A stretch of DNA of 64,000 nt from DASQUK01 sp963717085 (GTDB taxonomy: Bacteria; Actinomycetota; Acidimicrobiia; Acidimicrobiales; VFJN01), in NCBI GenBank assembly GCA_963717085.1, contig CAVQVM010000011.1:186001-250000 (forward strand). The letters run 5' to 3'. A program made the translations under genes and the position numbers. Shown here piece after piece: positions 42,548 through 51,016 of the stretch (positions are counted from its first letter, which is position 1; each line of letters starts with the position of its first letter). The notes under the pieces were generated by a model. It was not told the DNA's origin, did no database searches, and saw nothing but the letters and a program-made list of their open reading frames with translations.

Positions 42548-43894
42548 TCAGGTGGTGACCGCGAAGAGTCGCCATGCCGCGGGTAGGCCTTTGAGTTCGT
42601 GCTCGCCGCGGTCGTCGAAGGTCGTGCCCGAGCCTGCCACGAGATCGACGACGGTCCGCGACACGAGCACCTCACCAGGCTGTGCGATTTCGCACACACG
42701 GTATGCGAGGTGGACGGCGATGCCCGCCAGCTCGGTGCCGCGTCGTTCGACTTCACCGGTGTGGATCCCCACTCGGACATCGAGGCCGATCTGGCGGGCG
42801 GCGTCGCGGATCGCGGTCCCACAACGGATCGCGCGGGCGGGGCCGTCGAAGGTGGCGAGCATGCCGTCACCGGTGAGCCTTTCTTGGTGACCCGAGAAGC
42901 GTGCCAGTTGTCGGCGCACGGCCTCGTCGTGAAGGTCGAGCACCGTGCGCCAGGCCTGGTCGCCGACGGCGGCGAGCTGGTCGGTGGAGCTGACAACGTC
43001 GGTGAACACCAAGGTGGTGAGCATCCGAGTGTGATCGGCGGCCCCGCGGGTGCCGGTCAGGAACTCTTCGATCTCGTCGACGACGGCAGGACCCACCGCC
43101 GAACCCAGGAACACGCCGTTGTCAGCGCCGGGAAGTTCCACCAGCCCGGCGTTGGGGATGTGTTGGGCGAGATAACGGCCCTGCTCGATGGAAACGATGC
43201 GGTTCTCGACCGTGTGCAAGACAAGTGTCGGGGCACTGATGGCTGGCAGGACCGCTCGTACGTCGGTCGCATATAGGCCACGGAAAATGGCGCCCACGAC
43301 GGCGGGAGACATCGACTGACGTTCACCGCGAGCGAGATCCCGCAGTCGCTCGTCGTCCACCGGAACATCGGGCATGATTCCCCGAAGGAAACGTCCGCTG
43401 CCCCAGGATCGCTCGAGGGACTCGACGAACCGCTCGTACTCCTCGGACATCACAGCGGCGTCGGAGTCCTCGGATCCGGCCATCGCCGCGAACGAGTTGA
43501 TCAGAATCAGTGCGCGGGTCCGTTCAGGGCGGGTCGCTGCATACAGCGCCGCCACCGGCCCCGCCAAGGCCTCTGCAAGCAGCACGACACGTTCGAGTCC
43601 CGCCGCCGTCACCACCGCGTGCAAATCGTCCGTCCAACCCTCCAACGTCGGCAGATGACCCAACGACACCGGATCCGAAAGCCCCGTCCCCCGTGCGTCG
43701 TACGACACGACCGTCGCGAACGACGACAAGCGCTCACGCAACAGCCCGTGCACCCGCGATTCGAGACTCTCGGCATCCTGGTTCGACATCCACGCTGCAA
43801 CCCGCACGATCACGTGCGGCCCACCCGCCCGAATGCTGAACGCCAGCCTGGCGTCCCCACTGATCGCGTACTGGACATCCACCTCCGTGCCCAC
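42548..43894 (-). CDS. Alpha/beta-hydrolase fused to class III adenylate cyclase (LipJ-like)
   Basis: About 448 residues from the GTG at 43894; GTG 43882 is also possible. The N-terminal alpha/beta-hydrolase domain keeps the YDARGTGLSDP strand and a C-terminal hinge, but at the nucleophile elbow it reads LLAEALAGP, so the catalytic Ser is not in place. The class III cyclase domain (from about 320) has LVFTDVVSSTDQ (metal Asp), RLTGDGMLATFDGPARA, VGIHTGEVERRGTELAGIAVHLA. It resembles mycobacterial LipJ (Rv1900c). It may make cAMP under ligand control by the inactive hydrolase. Confidence 0.85.
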   Translation of the reverse strand: MGTEVDVQYAISGDARLAFSIRAGGPHVIVRVAAWMSNQDAESLESRVHGLLRERLSSFATVVSYDARGTGLSDPVSLGHLPTLEGWTDDLHAVVTAAGLERVVLLAEALAGPVAALYAATRPERTRALILINSFAAMAGSEDSDAAVMSEEYERFVESLERSWGSGRFLRGIMPDVPVDDERLRDLARGERQSMSPAVVGAIFRGLYATDVRAVLPAISAPTLVLHTVENRIVSIEQGRYLAQHIPNAGLVELPGADNGVFLGSAVGPAVVDEIEEFLTGTRGAADHTRMLTTLVFTDVVSSTDQLAAVGDQAWRTVLDLHDEAVRRQLARFSGHQERLTGDGMLATFDGPARAIRCGTAIRDAARQIGLDVRVGIHTGEVERRGTELAGIAVHLAYRVCEIAQPGEVLVSRTVVDLVAGSGTTFDDRGEHELKGLPAAWRLFAVTT

Positions 43895-44100
43895 GACGAC
43901 ATCGTCGCGCCCTGTCGACGAGCAAGCGACGCCGACGCTACGCAAGTCGCGCTGCCGCGCCAGGTCTGCCGATCCGCGCCCATCTGGCCAAGGCCTGGAA
44001 CCGGTCGGCCGTCTCGTGCGCACCTACGTCACGTGCTTCTTGCTCCGGCAACGGGTCGTTGCGACGACTGCGACTAGGACTACCGCGATCGCGCCGACTT

Positions 44101-44631
44101 TCAGAACCGCCAACGCGTTGAACCCGGCGTCTCTTCGGCGGTACCGACTGCGGTCGCGGTGCGCGGCTTGACTTCGTAGACGAACCACGGCGGCGGTCCG
44201 AGCGTCGGCGCGTTGAACGGTGCGGTGATGCCGGTTCCCGAGTCATCGGGCTGCGCGGGCCATCCGCTCTTCGCCCACAGCGCCGCGATCTCGGCCACGA
44301 TCGTCGGGTCGGTCACGCGGCGGGCTTCGCCTGAGACCATCACGTCGAAGCCTTTCGTGGCGACACTGATCGTGCAGCGCGGGTCGCGTGCAACGTTCTT
44401 CGCCTTGCGGGTGCGTTCGCCGGTCTGGAACCAGCATGAGCCCGCGTGCCAAAGCGCGCCCACACTCGTCACGTGCGGGCTTCCGTCGGCGTTCAGGGTC
44501 GTCAGCCAGAACGTCGGGCGGTTCGGCGAGCGCGGGTCGTCGTGCGTCAGGAGGTCGGCGAGCTGCGTTTCAATTTGGGACCACTCGATCGTGGGCAGCC
44601 CATCGGCCTCACCAAGGTTTGTTGTTTTCAT
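44101..44631 (-). CDS. PPOX-fold flavin/F420 protein (second copy)
   Basis: 176 residues. The family core is seen in TFWLTTLNADGSPHVTSVGALWHAGSCWFQTG, RKAKNVARDPRCTISVATKGFDVMVSGEARRV and WFVYEVKPRTATAVG. It is unlike the protein at 41675 in length and in the N-terminal SQIETQLADLLTHDD helix, so it is a separate subgroup. It likely binds FMN or F420. No neighbour suggests a pathway, and the 78 bases to the hydrolase-cyclase gene hold nothing recognisable. Confidence 0.82.
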   Translation of the reverse strand: MKTTNLGEADGLPTIEWSQIETQLADLLTHDDPRSPNRPTFWLTTLNADGSPHVTSVGALWHAGSCWFQTGERTRKAKNVARDPRCTISVATKGFDVMVSGEARRVTDPTIVAEIAALWAKSGWPAQPDDSGTGITAPFNAPTLGPPPWFVYEVKPRTATAVGTAEETPGSTRWRF

Positions 44632-44943
44632 AGTTCTTGAGACTCCACCCCTACCCGAAACTCATCGCGAGCGTGTCAGCGCGTCCCATCGCTCTCGTTG
44701 CAGTCATACCCATCATGCAGGTCTCAGCAACAAGCTTTTCGGTGCGCGACGTCGCGTCTGACAACCGCGGCTGGCAGCGCATGATTGCCGAAGTGTGCGG
44801 CAGGATTGCGGCATGTCAGAGTCCGTTTGGGTTTCCTGGTCACCTGGCGGAAACAATGAGCACCTCCCGTCAGATCTGGGTCCGCAGGATGGCAGTAAGG
44901 CGCCTGCGCCATCTGCCCAGAGGAAAGGTCGGCGCGTAACGGA
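44632..44943. other. Gene-free stretch, 312 bases
   Basis: Somewhat AT-richer than the surroundings. No complete gene or RNA is recognised. The next recognisable coding sequence is the tail of a methyltransferase. Confidence 0.4.
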
Positions 44944-45176
44944 TCCGACTGGACGAGTGGCTCGCACCGGGCGGCGACTACATGCTCGTCCACTTCGCGC
45001 ACCGGCTGCGCATGTTCTGGGTGCCCAAGGGTCCCAGGCACATGACGCGCGACGAGGCAGTGGCGTTCTTCGCGCCGCTCGAGCTGCAGGCGTACGACGA
45101 GACGCACTTCGACGTGCCGCTCCCGATGGGCCCGATGCGCGCCGGCGTCTACTGGTTCTCCCATCCGGAGCATTGA
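44944..45176 (+). pseudogene. Methyltransferase C-terminal remnant
   Basis: After an in-frame TAA just before 44944 the DNA reads RIRLDEWLAPGGDYMLVHFA, then HMTRDEAVAFFAPLELQAYD and RAGVYWFSHPEH with TGA at 45174-45176. This is the last 75 or so residues of a class I methyltransferase (post-motif III strand and the C-terminal VYWFSHPE). The SAM-binding half is absent from this strand. A short protein from ATG 44982 would lack the cofactor site. Confidence 0.55.
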
Positions 45177-45279
45177 TGCCATCGTCGGCGGACCGGCCCA
45201 AACTCGTACGCGTAGGCGTCCGGGGTGCCGGCGGTGTTCAGATGCCGGCCAGGGCCGCAACATCGAAACGAGGTGGGCT

Positions 45280-45681
45280 CTAGTTCCAACCCGGCTGGCG
45301 CGGCGCTTGCTCGATCCACTTGTGCATTTCCGGTGCCTGTGCTTCCTCCACAGTCTTGACCTTGACGTAGCGGCTCCGTCCGGTGGTTCCGAGCGGCGGC
45401 GGAGAGTCGAAGTCCGCGCCGCCGAGGAAGACGACGTTCACTGAGACGTCGTAGGCGACCATCTCGATGATCCACCCCAGTTCTGGCAACCCGTAGTACG
45501 CCTTCTTCCACTTGACCGCGAACTGAAGCCCAGGGATCGTCTTGCGGATGAGTTCGTCCAGTCGCTTGATGATGGGGTGAAGATCCGGCATCACTCGGCG
45601 GATCCAATCGTCGATGTCGGCGTGGCTCTCCAACGGCACCGGCGGCTTCCGGGCCGAATCGGGCTTGGGTGCTTTCGGCAT
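45280..45681 (-). CDS. DUF1801 protein
   Basis: 133 residues with the DUF1801 signature: DWIRRVMPDLHPIIKRLDELIRKTIPGLQFAVKWKKAYYG, then GWIIEMVAYDVSVNVVFLGG and a C-terminal RYVKVKTVEEAQAPEMHKWIEQA. Relatives in Bacillus (Fra/YdhG) help iron delivery to cluster assembly, but many copies have no such role. A single-gene unit in the accessory zone, transcribed away from the DHFR-like gene at 45913. Confidence 0.85.
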   Translation of the reverse strand: MPKAPKPDSARKPPVPLESHADIDDWIRRVMPDLHPIIKRLDELIRKTIPGLQFAVKWKKAYYGLPELGWIIEMVAYDVSVNVVFLGGADFDSPPPLGTTGRSRYVKVKTVEEAQAPEMHKWIEQAPRQPGWN

Positions 45682-45912
45682 AGCAGCGCTCCTCGGTGTC
45701 GCTCAGGGCGAGACATACCACGCCAGCACGGCTGTCATGACACCGGCGGCGGGGGCGACGGAGCGGCCAACCGACACAGGTCGCCGGCGGTCCACCACAC
45801 TTCACGGCGAGCGCCGAGGTTGGTCTCTGGGTCGGCGCCAGTCGGGATGACGCACTGCGCGCCATGGCAGACTCGTCGGGACCAGGTTCTCTTCGCGGTC
45901 CGGTGTAGCGAC

Positions 45913-46473
45913 ATGGCCAAGCTCATCTACATATCCAACGTGTCGCTCGACGGCTTCATCGAGGACGCACGCGGCAGTTTCGACTGGACCGCGCCCGACG
46001 AGGAGGTCTTCGCGTTCATCACCGATCTCGTGCGCGCTGTCGGCACCTACCTCTACGGGCGGCGAATGTACGAGACGATGGCCGTCTGGGAGACCGACGC
46101 CACCCTGGCCGCGCAGTCGGAGCCGATGGCCGACTTCGCGAGGGTCTGGCAGGCGGCGGACAAGGTCGTGTACTCCACGACGCTGCAGGCTGCGTCGACA
46201 GCCAGGACTCGGCTCGAGCGCAGCTTCGACCCGGACTCGGTCCGTGACATGAAACGGTCGGCCACCAGTGATCTGACCGTCAGCGGCGCGAACCTCGCGG
46301 CGCACGCGTTCAAGGGCGGGCTGGTCGATGAATGTCAACTGTTGATCCGTCCCGTAGTCGTCGGTGGAGGCAAGCCGGCGCTCCCGACGGACGCGCGCGC
46401 CGAGCTGGAGCTGGTGGACGAGCGCCGGTTCACCAACGGCGTCGTGTACCTCCGCTACCGCAACCTCATCTGA
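45913..46473 (+). CDS. Dihydrofolate-reductase-fold (RibD C-terminal) protein, copy 1
   Basis: 186 residues from the ATG at 45913. The RibD_C pattern is clear: LIYISNVSLDGFIEDARGSFDW, YLYGRRMYETMAVWETD, VVYSTTLQAASTARTRLERS, LTVSGANLAAHAFKGGLVDECQLLIRPVVVGGGKPAL and FTNGVVYLRYR. Such NADPH-binding folds act on pterins or flavin precursors or are of unknown function. Three paralogues occur within about 2.3 kb here. The reaction is not assigned. Confidence 0.87.
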   Translation: MAKLIYISNVSLDGFIEDARGSFDWTAPDEEVFAFITDLVRAVGTYLYGRRMYETMAVWETDATLAAQSEPMADFARVWQAADKVVYSTTLQAASTARTRLERSFDPDSVRDMKRSATSDLTVSGANLAAHAFKGGLVDECQLLIRPVVVGGGKPALPTDARAELELVDERRFTNGVVYLRYRNLI

Positions 46474-46846
46474 GCAGTCCCAGGGGACCACTCCCGACAA
46501 GACGACGCTTTGGACCGAGTCACTACGGCACGCGGACAGGTCCCCGCTCGACTCGGCGTCTGATATCAGCGATCGCCGCAGGCTCGATCCTCGGCGGTCC
46601 TGGCGACGGCGCCGCGGGTCCCGACGTGTGGGATTCGCGCGACGCGGGAAATGACACTCGTGTCATCTCCAGCGCGGAGGAGGGGGACGAGTACTACGCC
46701 ACGCTCGCCGAGACCTGGCTCGGCCGTCCCGTCCGGCGACCTCCTCCCCGGCTCTCCCAACCCCTCCAGTAGGAAGCCGCATTCTCAGCTTGCGACTCGG
46801 CGTGAGACGCGCTCAGAATCGAGCGCGCCGCTCCGTCTGCATTGAC
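46474..46846. other. Gene-free stretch, 373 bases
   Basis: No complete gene is recognised. The stretch holds one perfect palindrome at 46651-46666, listed separately, followed by a GGAGG-like tract with no matching start codon. Confidence 0.45.
46651..46666. promoter_or_regulatory. Orphan operator-like palindrome
   Basis: ATGACACTCGTGTCAT is a perfect inverted repeat of two 7-bp arms (ATGACAC/GTGTCAT) around a 2-base centre. Palindromes of this form are typical TetR-family operators. No divergent TetR gene lies here, so it is probably a relic of a lost promoter or serves the DHFR-like gene 180 bases downstream. Confidence 0.45.
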
Positions 46847-47473
46847 ATGAAGCTCACCGTTCAGACGTTCCTGACCCTCGACGGCGTGATGCAGGCCCCC
46901 GGGGGACCTGAGGAAGACCCCAGCGACGCCTTCACCCACGGCGGCTGGCAGGCCCCGTTCCCCGACCCGGCCGTCGGCGAGTTCGTCACCGAGCTCAACA
47001 GCCACGCCAGCGCGTTCCTGTTCGGTCGGAGAACGTTCGACATCTTCCGCGGCCACTGGCCTGATCAGACCGACCCCGCCAACCCCATTGCCACGGCGAT
47101 CAACTCGCTGCCCAAGTACGTCGTGTCCAACTCGCTCAACGAGGCCGATGCCATGTGGCGCGGCGAGCACCCTGACACCGCCCGCCTCGTGACCGGCGAC
47201 GTCGTCGCAGCGGTGCAGGCGCTGAAGGACGAACCCGGCGACGAGCTGCAGATCTGGGGAAGCAGCGAACTGCTCCACACGCTGTTGCAGCACAAGCTCG
47301 TCGACCGCTTCCGCCTGATGACGTTTCCGCTGGTGCTCGGCTCCGGTCGCCGCTTGTTCAACGACGGCCTCCTCCCGGCGACTATGCGCCCTGTCGAGCT
47401 CGCCACGACCGATCTCGGCATCGTCCTCGGCACCTACGAACCAGCCGGTCCGGTTCGCCACGGCCAGATGTAG
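46847..47473 (+). CDS. Dihydrofolate-reductase-fold (RibD C-terminal) protein, copy 2
   Basis: 208 residues from the ATG at 46847. It shows LTVQTFLTLDGVMQAPGGPEEDP, FLFGRRTFDIFRGHWPDQTD, KYVVSNSLNEADAMWRGEHP, LQIWGSSELLHTLLQHKLVDRFRLMTFPLVLGSGRRLF. This is the longer YyaP/YwjB-like version. Same fold as the genes at 45913 and 47552, but sequence divergence is high, so the copies were probably acquired or diverged separately rather than by a recent tandem duplication. Confidence 0.88.
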   Translation: MKLTVQTFLTLDGVMQAPGGPEEDPSDAFTHGGWQAPFPDPAVGEFVTELNSHASAFLFGRRTFDIFRGHWPDQTDPANPIATAINSLPKYVVSNSLNEADAMWRGEHPDTARLVTGDVVAAVQALKDEPGDELQIWGSSELLHTLLQHKLVDRFRLMTFPLVLGSGRRLFNDGLLPATMRPVELATTDLGIVLGTYEPAGPVRHGQM

Positions 47474-47551
47474 CCGGCTGGGGATGGCCGTGCGAGATGT
47501 CAGCTTCGGCATCAGGGCCGTCCTCTCACCTGCAGCTGGGTCCTGGCGACA

Positions 47552-48157
47552 TCATGCGGTCGGGTCGAGCGGTGGGTGCTCGAGGACGCGGGGCCGGTAC
47601 TCGACCAGCTGGATGCGGCCGTCGAAGGTGCGGTTGTCGATCATCTCGAGGGCGACGTCCGGGTAGCCGTCGTAGATGCGTTCTGCTCCAGTGGCGCCGG
47701 TGATCACCGGGAACATCACGACCCGGAAGCGATCAACGAGTCCGGCTCGCAGCAGCGACCGGCACAGGCTGATGCTGCCGATCGTGCTCATGAGGCCCGA
47801 GCCGCCCTCCTTCATCGCCCGGACCGCTTCGACCGCGTCATCGCGCACGAGCGTGGAGTTGGCCCACGTGAGCGGGTCCGCGAGAGAGGCGGAGAACACC
47901 ACCTTCGACGCTCGCGTGAGTCCGTCGACGGACGCCTCCTCGTCGGCGGTGAACTCGTCCGTTCCCGCAGGAGTCTCTCCGGCAGCGAAGCCCGACATCA
48001 GCCGGTACGTGTTCGCTCCCATCACGTACGTGACCTCGGGTTGTTCACCCAGCCAGGCGAGGTACTCAGGCCCCTCGAGACCCCAGAAGCCGGGCCAGCC
48101 CTCCGCCGACGCGTAGCCGTCGAGAGAGGTGATGAAGTCGACGAGGAGTTCTGGCAT
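47552..48157 (-). CDS. Dihydrofolate-reductase-fold (RibD C-terminal) protein, copy 3
   Basis: 201 residues, on the opposite strand to the two other copies. Pattern: LLVDFITSLDGYASAEGWPGFWG, YVMGANTYRLMSGFAAGETP, KVVFSASLADPLTWANSTLVRDD, STIGSISLCRSLLRAGLVDRFRVVMFPVITGATGAERIY. It is the third RibD_C-type gene in the region and converges on copy 2. Substrate unknown. Confidence 0.88.
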   Translation of the reverse strand: MPELLVDFITSLDGYASAEGWPGFWGLEGPEYLAWLGEQPEVTYVMGANTYRLMSGFAAGETPAGTDEFTADEEASVDGLTRASKVVFSASLADPLTWANSTLVRDDAVEAVRAMKEGGSGLMSTIGSISLCRSLLRAGLVDRFRVVMFPVITGATGAERIYDGYPDVALEMIDNRTFDGRIQLVEYRPRVLEHPPLDPTA

Positions 48158-48628
48158 GGTCGTGTCCTTGTCCTCTTGTCAGGTAGCCGCTCCTGCCTTC
48201 GCTACCACGGCGACACGAGGTTGGACGGGCGGCGAGTCGAGAACTCATCGCCAACGCGCGACCGAGTCGATCGGAACGTGGCAGGTGCGTACCCAACGGC
48301 GCCCGGAAGGCGCGTGTCGAGGCACGCCGTTCGCGCTACCTGACGCCGGCTGAGCGGTGAGCCTCGGCAGCTAGCGCTCCAGCGCTGCTATCCCCCGCGA
48401 GCGCGCCCGATCGACGCTCGGGTTGCAGCCGCCGAGGGCGGCGGGTGTCCCAGAACACGCCTCCCCGAAGCCGCACCCGCGCGCTTCGACCGTCCCGAAG
48501 TGCCGATAGGCCGCACCCATATCTGCCAGTGCTGGTGGGTTGGCGGCGGCGTCTGCTCGGTTCGGGCACTATGCGCTCGTCGTGACGACATTCGCGGGGC
48601 TCACTGCGGCATCGACGCCTCCGGCGGC
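48158..48628. other. Gene-free stretch, 471 bases
   Basis: No convincing gene is seen; frames here are arginine-rich shadow frames. It contains CGGGCACTATG at 48563-48573, also found at 41575-41585, suggesting fragments of a short dispersed repeat. Confidence 0.4.
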
Positions 48629-49087
48629 TCAACCGGGCGCGTCGCCTGAGGACGCCTTCCACCGTCGATAAACGGGCATCTCGTCGTCCGAGTACTCCGT
48701 CGCCACCGCCTCCTCGATCGAGCACGCGTAGTGGACAAGCCCGTAGGGCGTCTGGCCGGGGCGCGCCGTCACCGCCGGGTGCGACGGAGGGATCTGCTCG
48801 AGCCATCCGCGCACCATGAACTCTCCGTATTCGCCAGCGTGGTCCTCCCACGGCTGTGCGGTGTGCAACGCGTAGCGCGCGTCGCGCGCCACCTCACGCA
48901 ACTTTGGGCTCGTGTCGCGGAACGAGACGCACAGCAGCCCGGCGCCGAGCCAGGGAGAGACCGGGTGCACGCGTGGTCCGCCGTCGCGCCGAAGCGTCGC
49001 CTGGTACACGATCCGACCCTCCATGCGCGCTTGGGCGAAGGCGGCCAGATCCGGCGCGGCGTTCGCGAACTCAGCCCAGGTGGCCAC
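48629..49087 (-). CDS. PPOX-fold flavin/F420 protein (third copy)
   Basis: 152 residues from the GTG at 49087 (VATWAEFANAAPDLAAFAQ), the usual start of this subgroup; an ATG at 49180 would add an unmatched extension. The core is RIVYQATLRRDGGPRVHPVSPWLGAGLLCVSF, SPKLREVARDARYALHTAQPWEDHAGEYGEFMVRG. The C-terminus ends in a charged VYRRWKASSGD tail. It is a single-domain split-barrel protein of unassigned reaction. It is the third of its fold within about 8 kb. Confidence 0.82.
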   Translation of the reverse strand: MATWAEFANAAPDLAAFAQARMEGRIVYQATLRRDGGPRVHPVSPWLGAGLLCVSFRDTSPKLREVARDARYALHTAQPWEDHAGEYGEFMVRGWLEQIPPSHPAVTARPGQTPYGLVHYACSIEEAVATEYSDDEMPVYRRWKASSGDAPG

Positions 49088-49317
49088 GACCGACGTACCG
49101 TACCGCCGCACTCGGCCTGGACGCTGCCCGGAGGAGCTGATCGCCGAAATTCGGTGGAAGGGAATCGAGTTCTGCATCATCCGACTACGCCCTCACTGAT
49201 CGACGCATAACTTGCCGCTATGCGCTCGCTCCGGCGCTCGCGATTGGGCATTCGGTGCCCGCTCGTCAACGGCCGCTTGGTCGCGCTCGGACACCCACGG
49301 TGCAGCCTTGAATAGAG

Positions 49318-49641
49318 CTACATGTGTGGCGGGCGCCACCACGCCAAGACCAAAGACACGGCCAGAAGGATCGCTACGCCGAGGGCGAAGTGCGCCGCCC
49401 ACGCGCCCGCCAGGGTCGGGCCGCCCCACGAGTCCCGCAAGTCGTCGGCTCCGATGAGGGGATAGAGCACGCCTCGCAACACCACGATGAGCCACAACGG
49501 TCCGGTCAAGACCAAAGAGACCATCGAGACCCCGCCCGCTCGTTTCCCTAACCGGGCGGCGAGCTCGACGCGGTTCGTCGCCGCGGCGATGCCCGTCGCG
49601 ATCACCGCCGGCAGCGCGGTCGCCACGACGATCGTGTCCAT
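49318..49641 (-). CDS. Small hypothetical membrane protein
   Basis: 107 residues from the ATG at 49641. Three hydrophobic segments are visible: IVVATALPAVIATGIAAAT, VSMVSLVLTGPLWLIVVLRGVLYPLIG and WAAHFALGVAILLAVSLVLAWW. It has no recognised family or charged catalytic residues. An inner-membrane protein of unknown function. It lies between a PPOX gene and the ABC operon with no clear operon partner. Confidence 0.55.
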   Translation of the reverse strand: MDTIVVATALPAVIATGIAAATNRVELAARLGKRAGGVSMVSLVLTGPLWLIVVLRGVLYPLIGADDLRDSWGGPTLAGAWAAHFALGVAILLAVSLVLAWWRPPHM

Positions 49642-49945
49642 GCCCAAGCCTCGTCGCATTGCTTGTGGGTCCTCGCTCGTGACGACTCGCGTGCGTCTCT
49701 GACGATGCCACGGGATGGAACTCGTCGCCGTTCAGCTGACGCCGCCAACCTCGCAGGTAGGCGTCGACACCAACTGATGCCGATCGGCGTCGCTGACCGG
49801 GACATCGGTGGCGACGCTGAAGCGAAGCGTGGGCTGCCAGCTCCTTTGCCCTGGTCCCGGGTGAGCGAGCGGCGTAGCTGTTGGGGTAGCGCCGTGATGT
49901 GTCGGGCAAGGGCGTCGGCGACGAGGGCGGCCGGCTGCGGTCTTG
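49642..49945. other. Gene-free stretch, 304 bases
   Basis: Between the ABC permease stop and the small membrane protein start. No gene, RNA or repeat is recognised. Confidence 0.5.
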
Positions 49946-51016
49946 TCAGGAGAGGCGGTGGCGGAGCCGCCAGAAGCAGAACCCTATGAGGCCGAGGGCG
50001 AGGCCGGTGTAGATCCCGGTCTCGTACGCCTGGAGGGGCCAGAAGCGGCTGGAGGGCAGATAGCTCACCTGTTGCCGGTAGCCGAGCCGCGTTAGCTCGG
50101 CGAGGCACGGCGAGAGCACACGACGCTTGTCGCCCGGCCCCGCGCCCGCGGGCGCTTGCCCCGGCGGGCTCTGGGGTGGTGCGCAGGGTCCTGCGGACGT
50201 GGAGACAGGAATGGTGTCGAGGGCGTGTCCGGACGCGTCGACGGTGTGGCTGGACAGTACCCAGGCGCCGGTGTCGGCCGCCGTTGCGCGCAGCTGTATG
50301 CGGCCATCCTGAGCCACGCGAAAGTCGTCGAGGTTCGACGCGGTGATCTCGACGTTCGAGCGGGCGGGCGAGATGAGGTGGGGCCGGACCAGTTGCGGCA
50401 TGGCGATCTGGAGCGCCACGAAGAGGGCCAGGGCGATGGCCATCGCCGGGAGCGTGCGGCGGATCAGCATCCCGACGGTCACGCCAAGCGCGAACGCGAA
50501 GGCCGCGTAGCCGATCGGGACGATGCCGCGTGCGCCGAACAGCAGCGGCTCGATGCGTGAGCCCTGCGCGGCAGCGACGCTGGCCTTGTCGATCGGGGCG
50601 GACCACCAGTTCACCGCGAAGCTGCCCAGCCCCGCGGCGGTGATGGCGGCGATGCCGACGAGACCGAGCTTTACGGCCAGCCAGCGGGTGCGGGTGATGC
50701 TCTGGTTCCACACCAGCCGGTGCGTGCCGGCCTCGAGCTCACGGGCGATCAGCGGCGCTCCCCAGAACAGCCCGATGAGGGCGGGCAGGACCAACACGAC
50801 GGAGGTGACGGCGAAGCCCGGGCCCCGGTTGTCCCGGACGAACCGGTCGACGAAGTTCGAGCAGTCGCCGCCCTGGCTGGTGCAGGCGGCGATCCCGGTG
50901 GAGTAGTCGTCGGCCAGGTCGGGGCCGGTTAGGACCAGGATGACGGCGAGCGCGGCGAGCGCGGTGGCCATCATCGCGGCCGAGGCGCGGAACTGACGCC
51001 AGGTCAGCCAGAGCAT
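49946..51016 (-). CDS. ABC transporter permease (ABC-2-like membrane subunit)
   Basis: 356 residues with six or so hydrophobic segments, beginning MLWLTWRQFRASAAMMATALAALAVILVL, and a large extracytoplasmic loop after the first helix. This layout (TWRQFR start, WNQSITRTRWLAVKL motif) is typical of actinobacterial permease proteins next to YtrA-type GntR regulators. It overlaps the ATPase gene by 13 bases, forming one operon with it and the regulator. The substrate is not known; drug, peptide or lipid export is usual. Confidence 0.85.
   Translation of the reverse strand: MLWLTWRQFRASAAMMATALAALAVILVLTGPDLADDYSTGIAACTSQGGDCSNFVDRFVRDNRGPGFAVTSVVLVLPALIGLFWGAPLIARELEAGTHRLVWNQSITRTRWLAVKLGLVGIAAITAAGLGSFAVNWWSAPIDKASVAAAQGSRIEPLLFGARGIVPIGYAAFAFALGVTVGMLIRRTLPAMAIALALFVALQIAMPQLVRPHLISPARSNVEITASNLDDFRVAQDGRIQLRATAADTGAWVLSSHTVDASGHALDTIPVSTSAGPCAPPQSPPGQAPAGAGPGDKRRVLSPCLAELTRLGYRQQVSYLPSSRFWPLQAYETGIYTGLALGLIGFCFWRLRHRLS

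Noticed and set aside
41500..49660. Integron cassette array
   Set aside because: Small single genes are separated by repeats, but they lie on both strands, no integrase gene is present and no attC-type core (GTTRRRY/RYYYAAC) pairs were seen.
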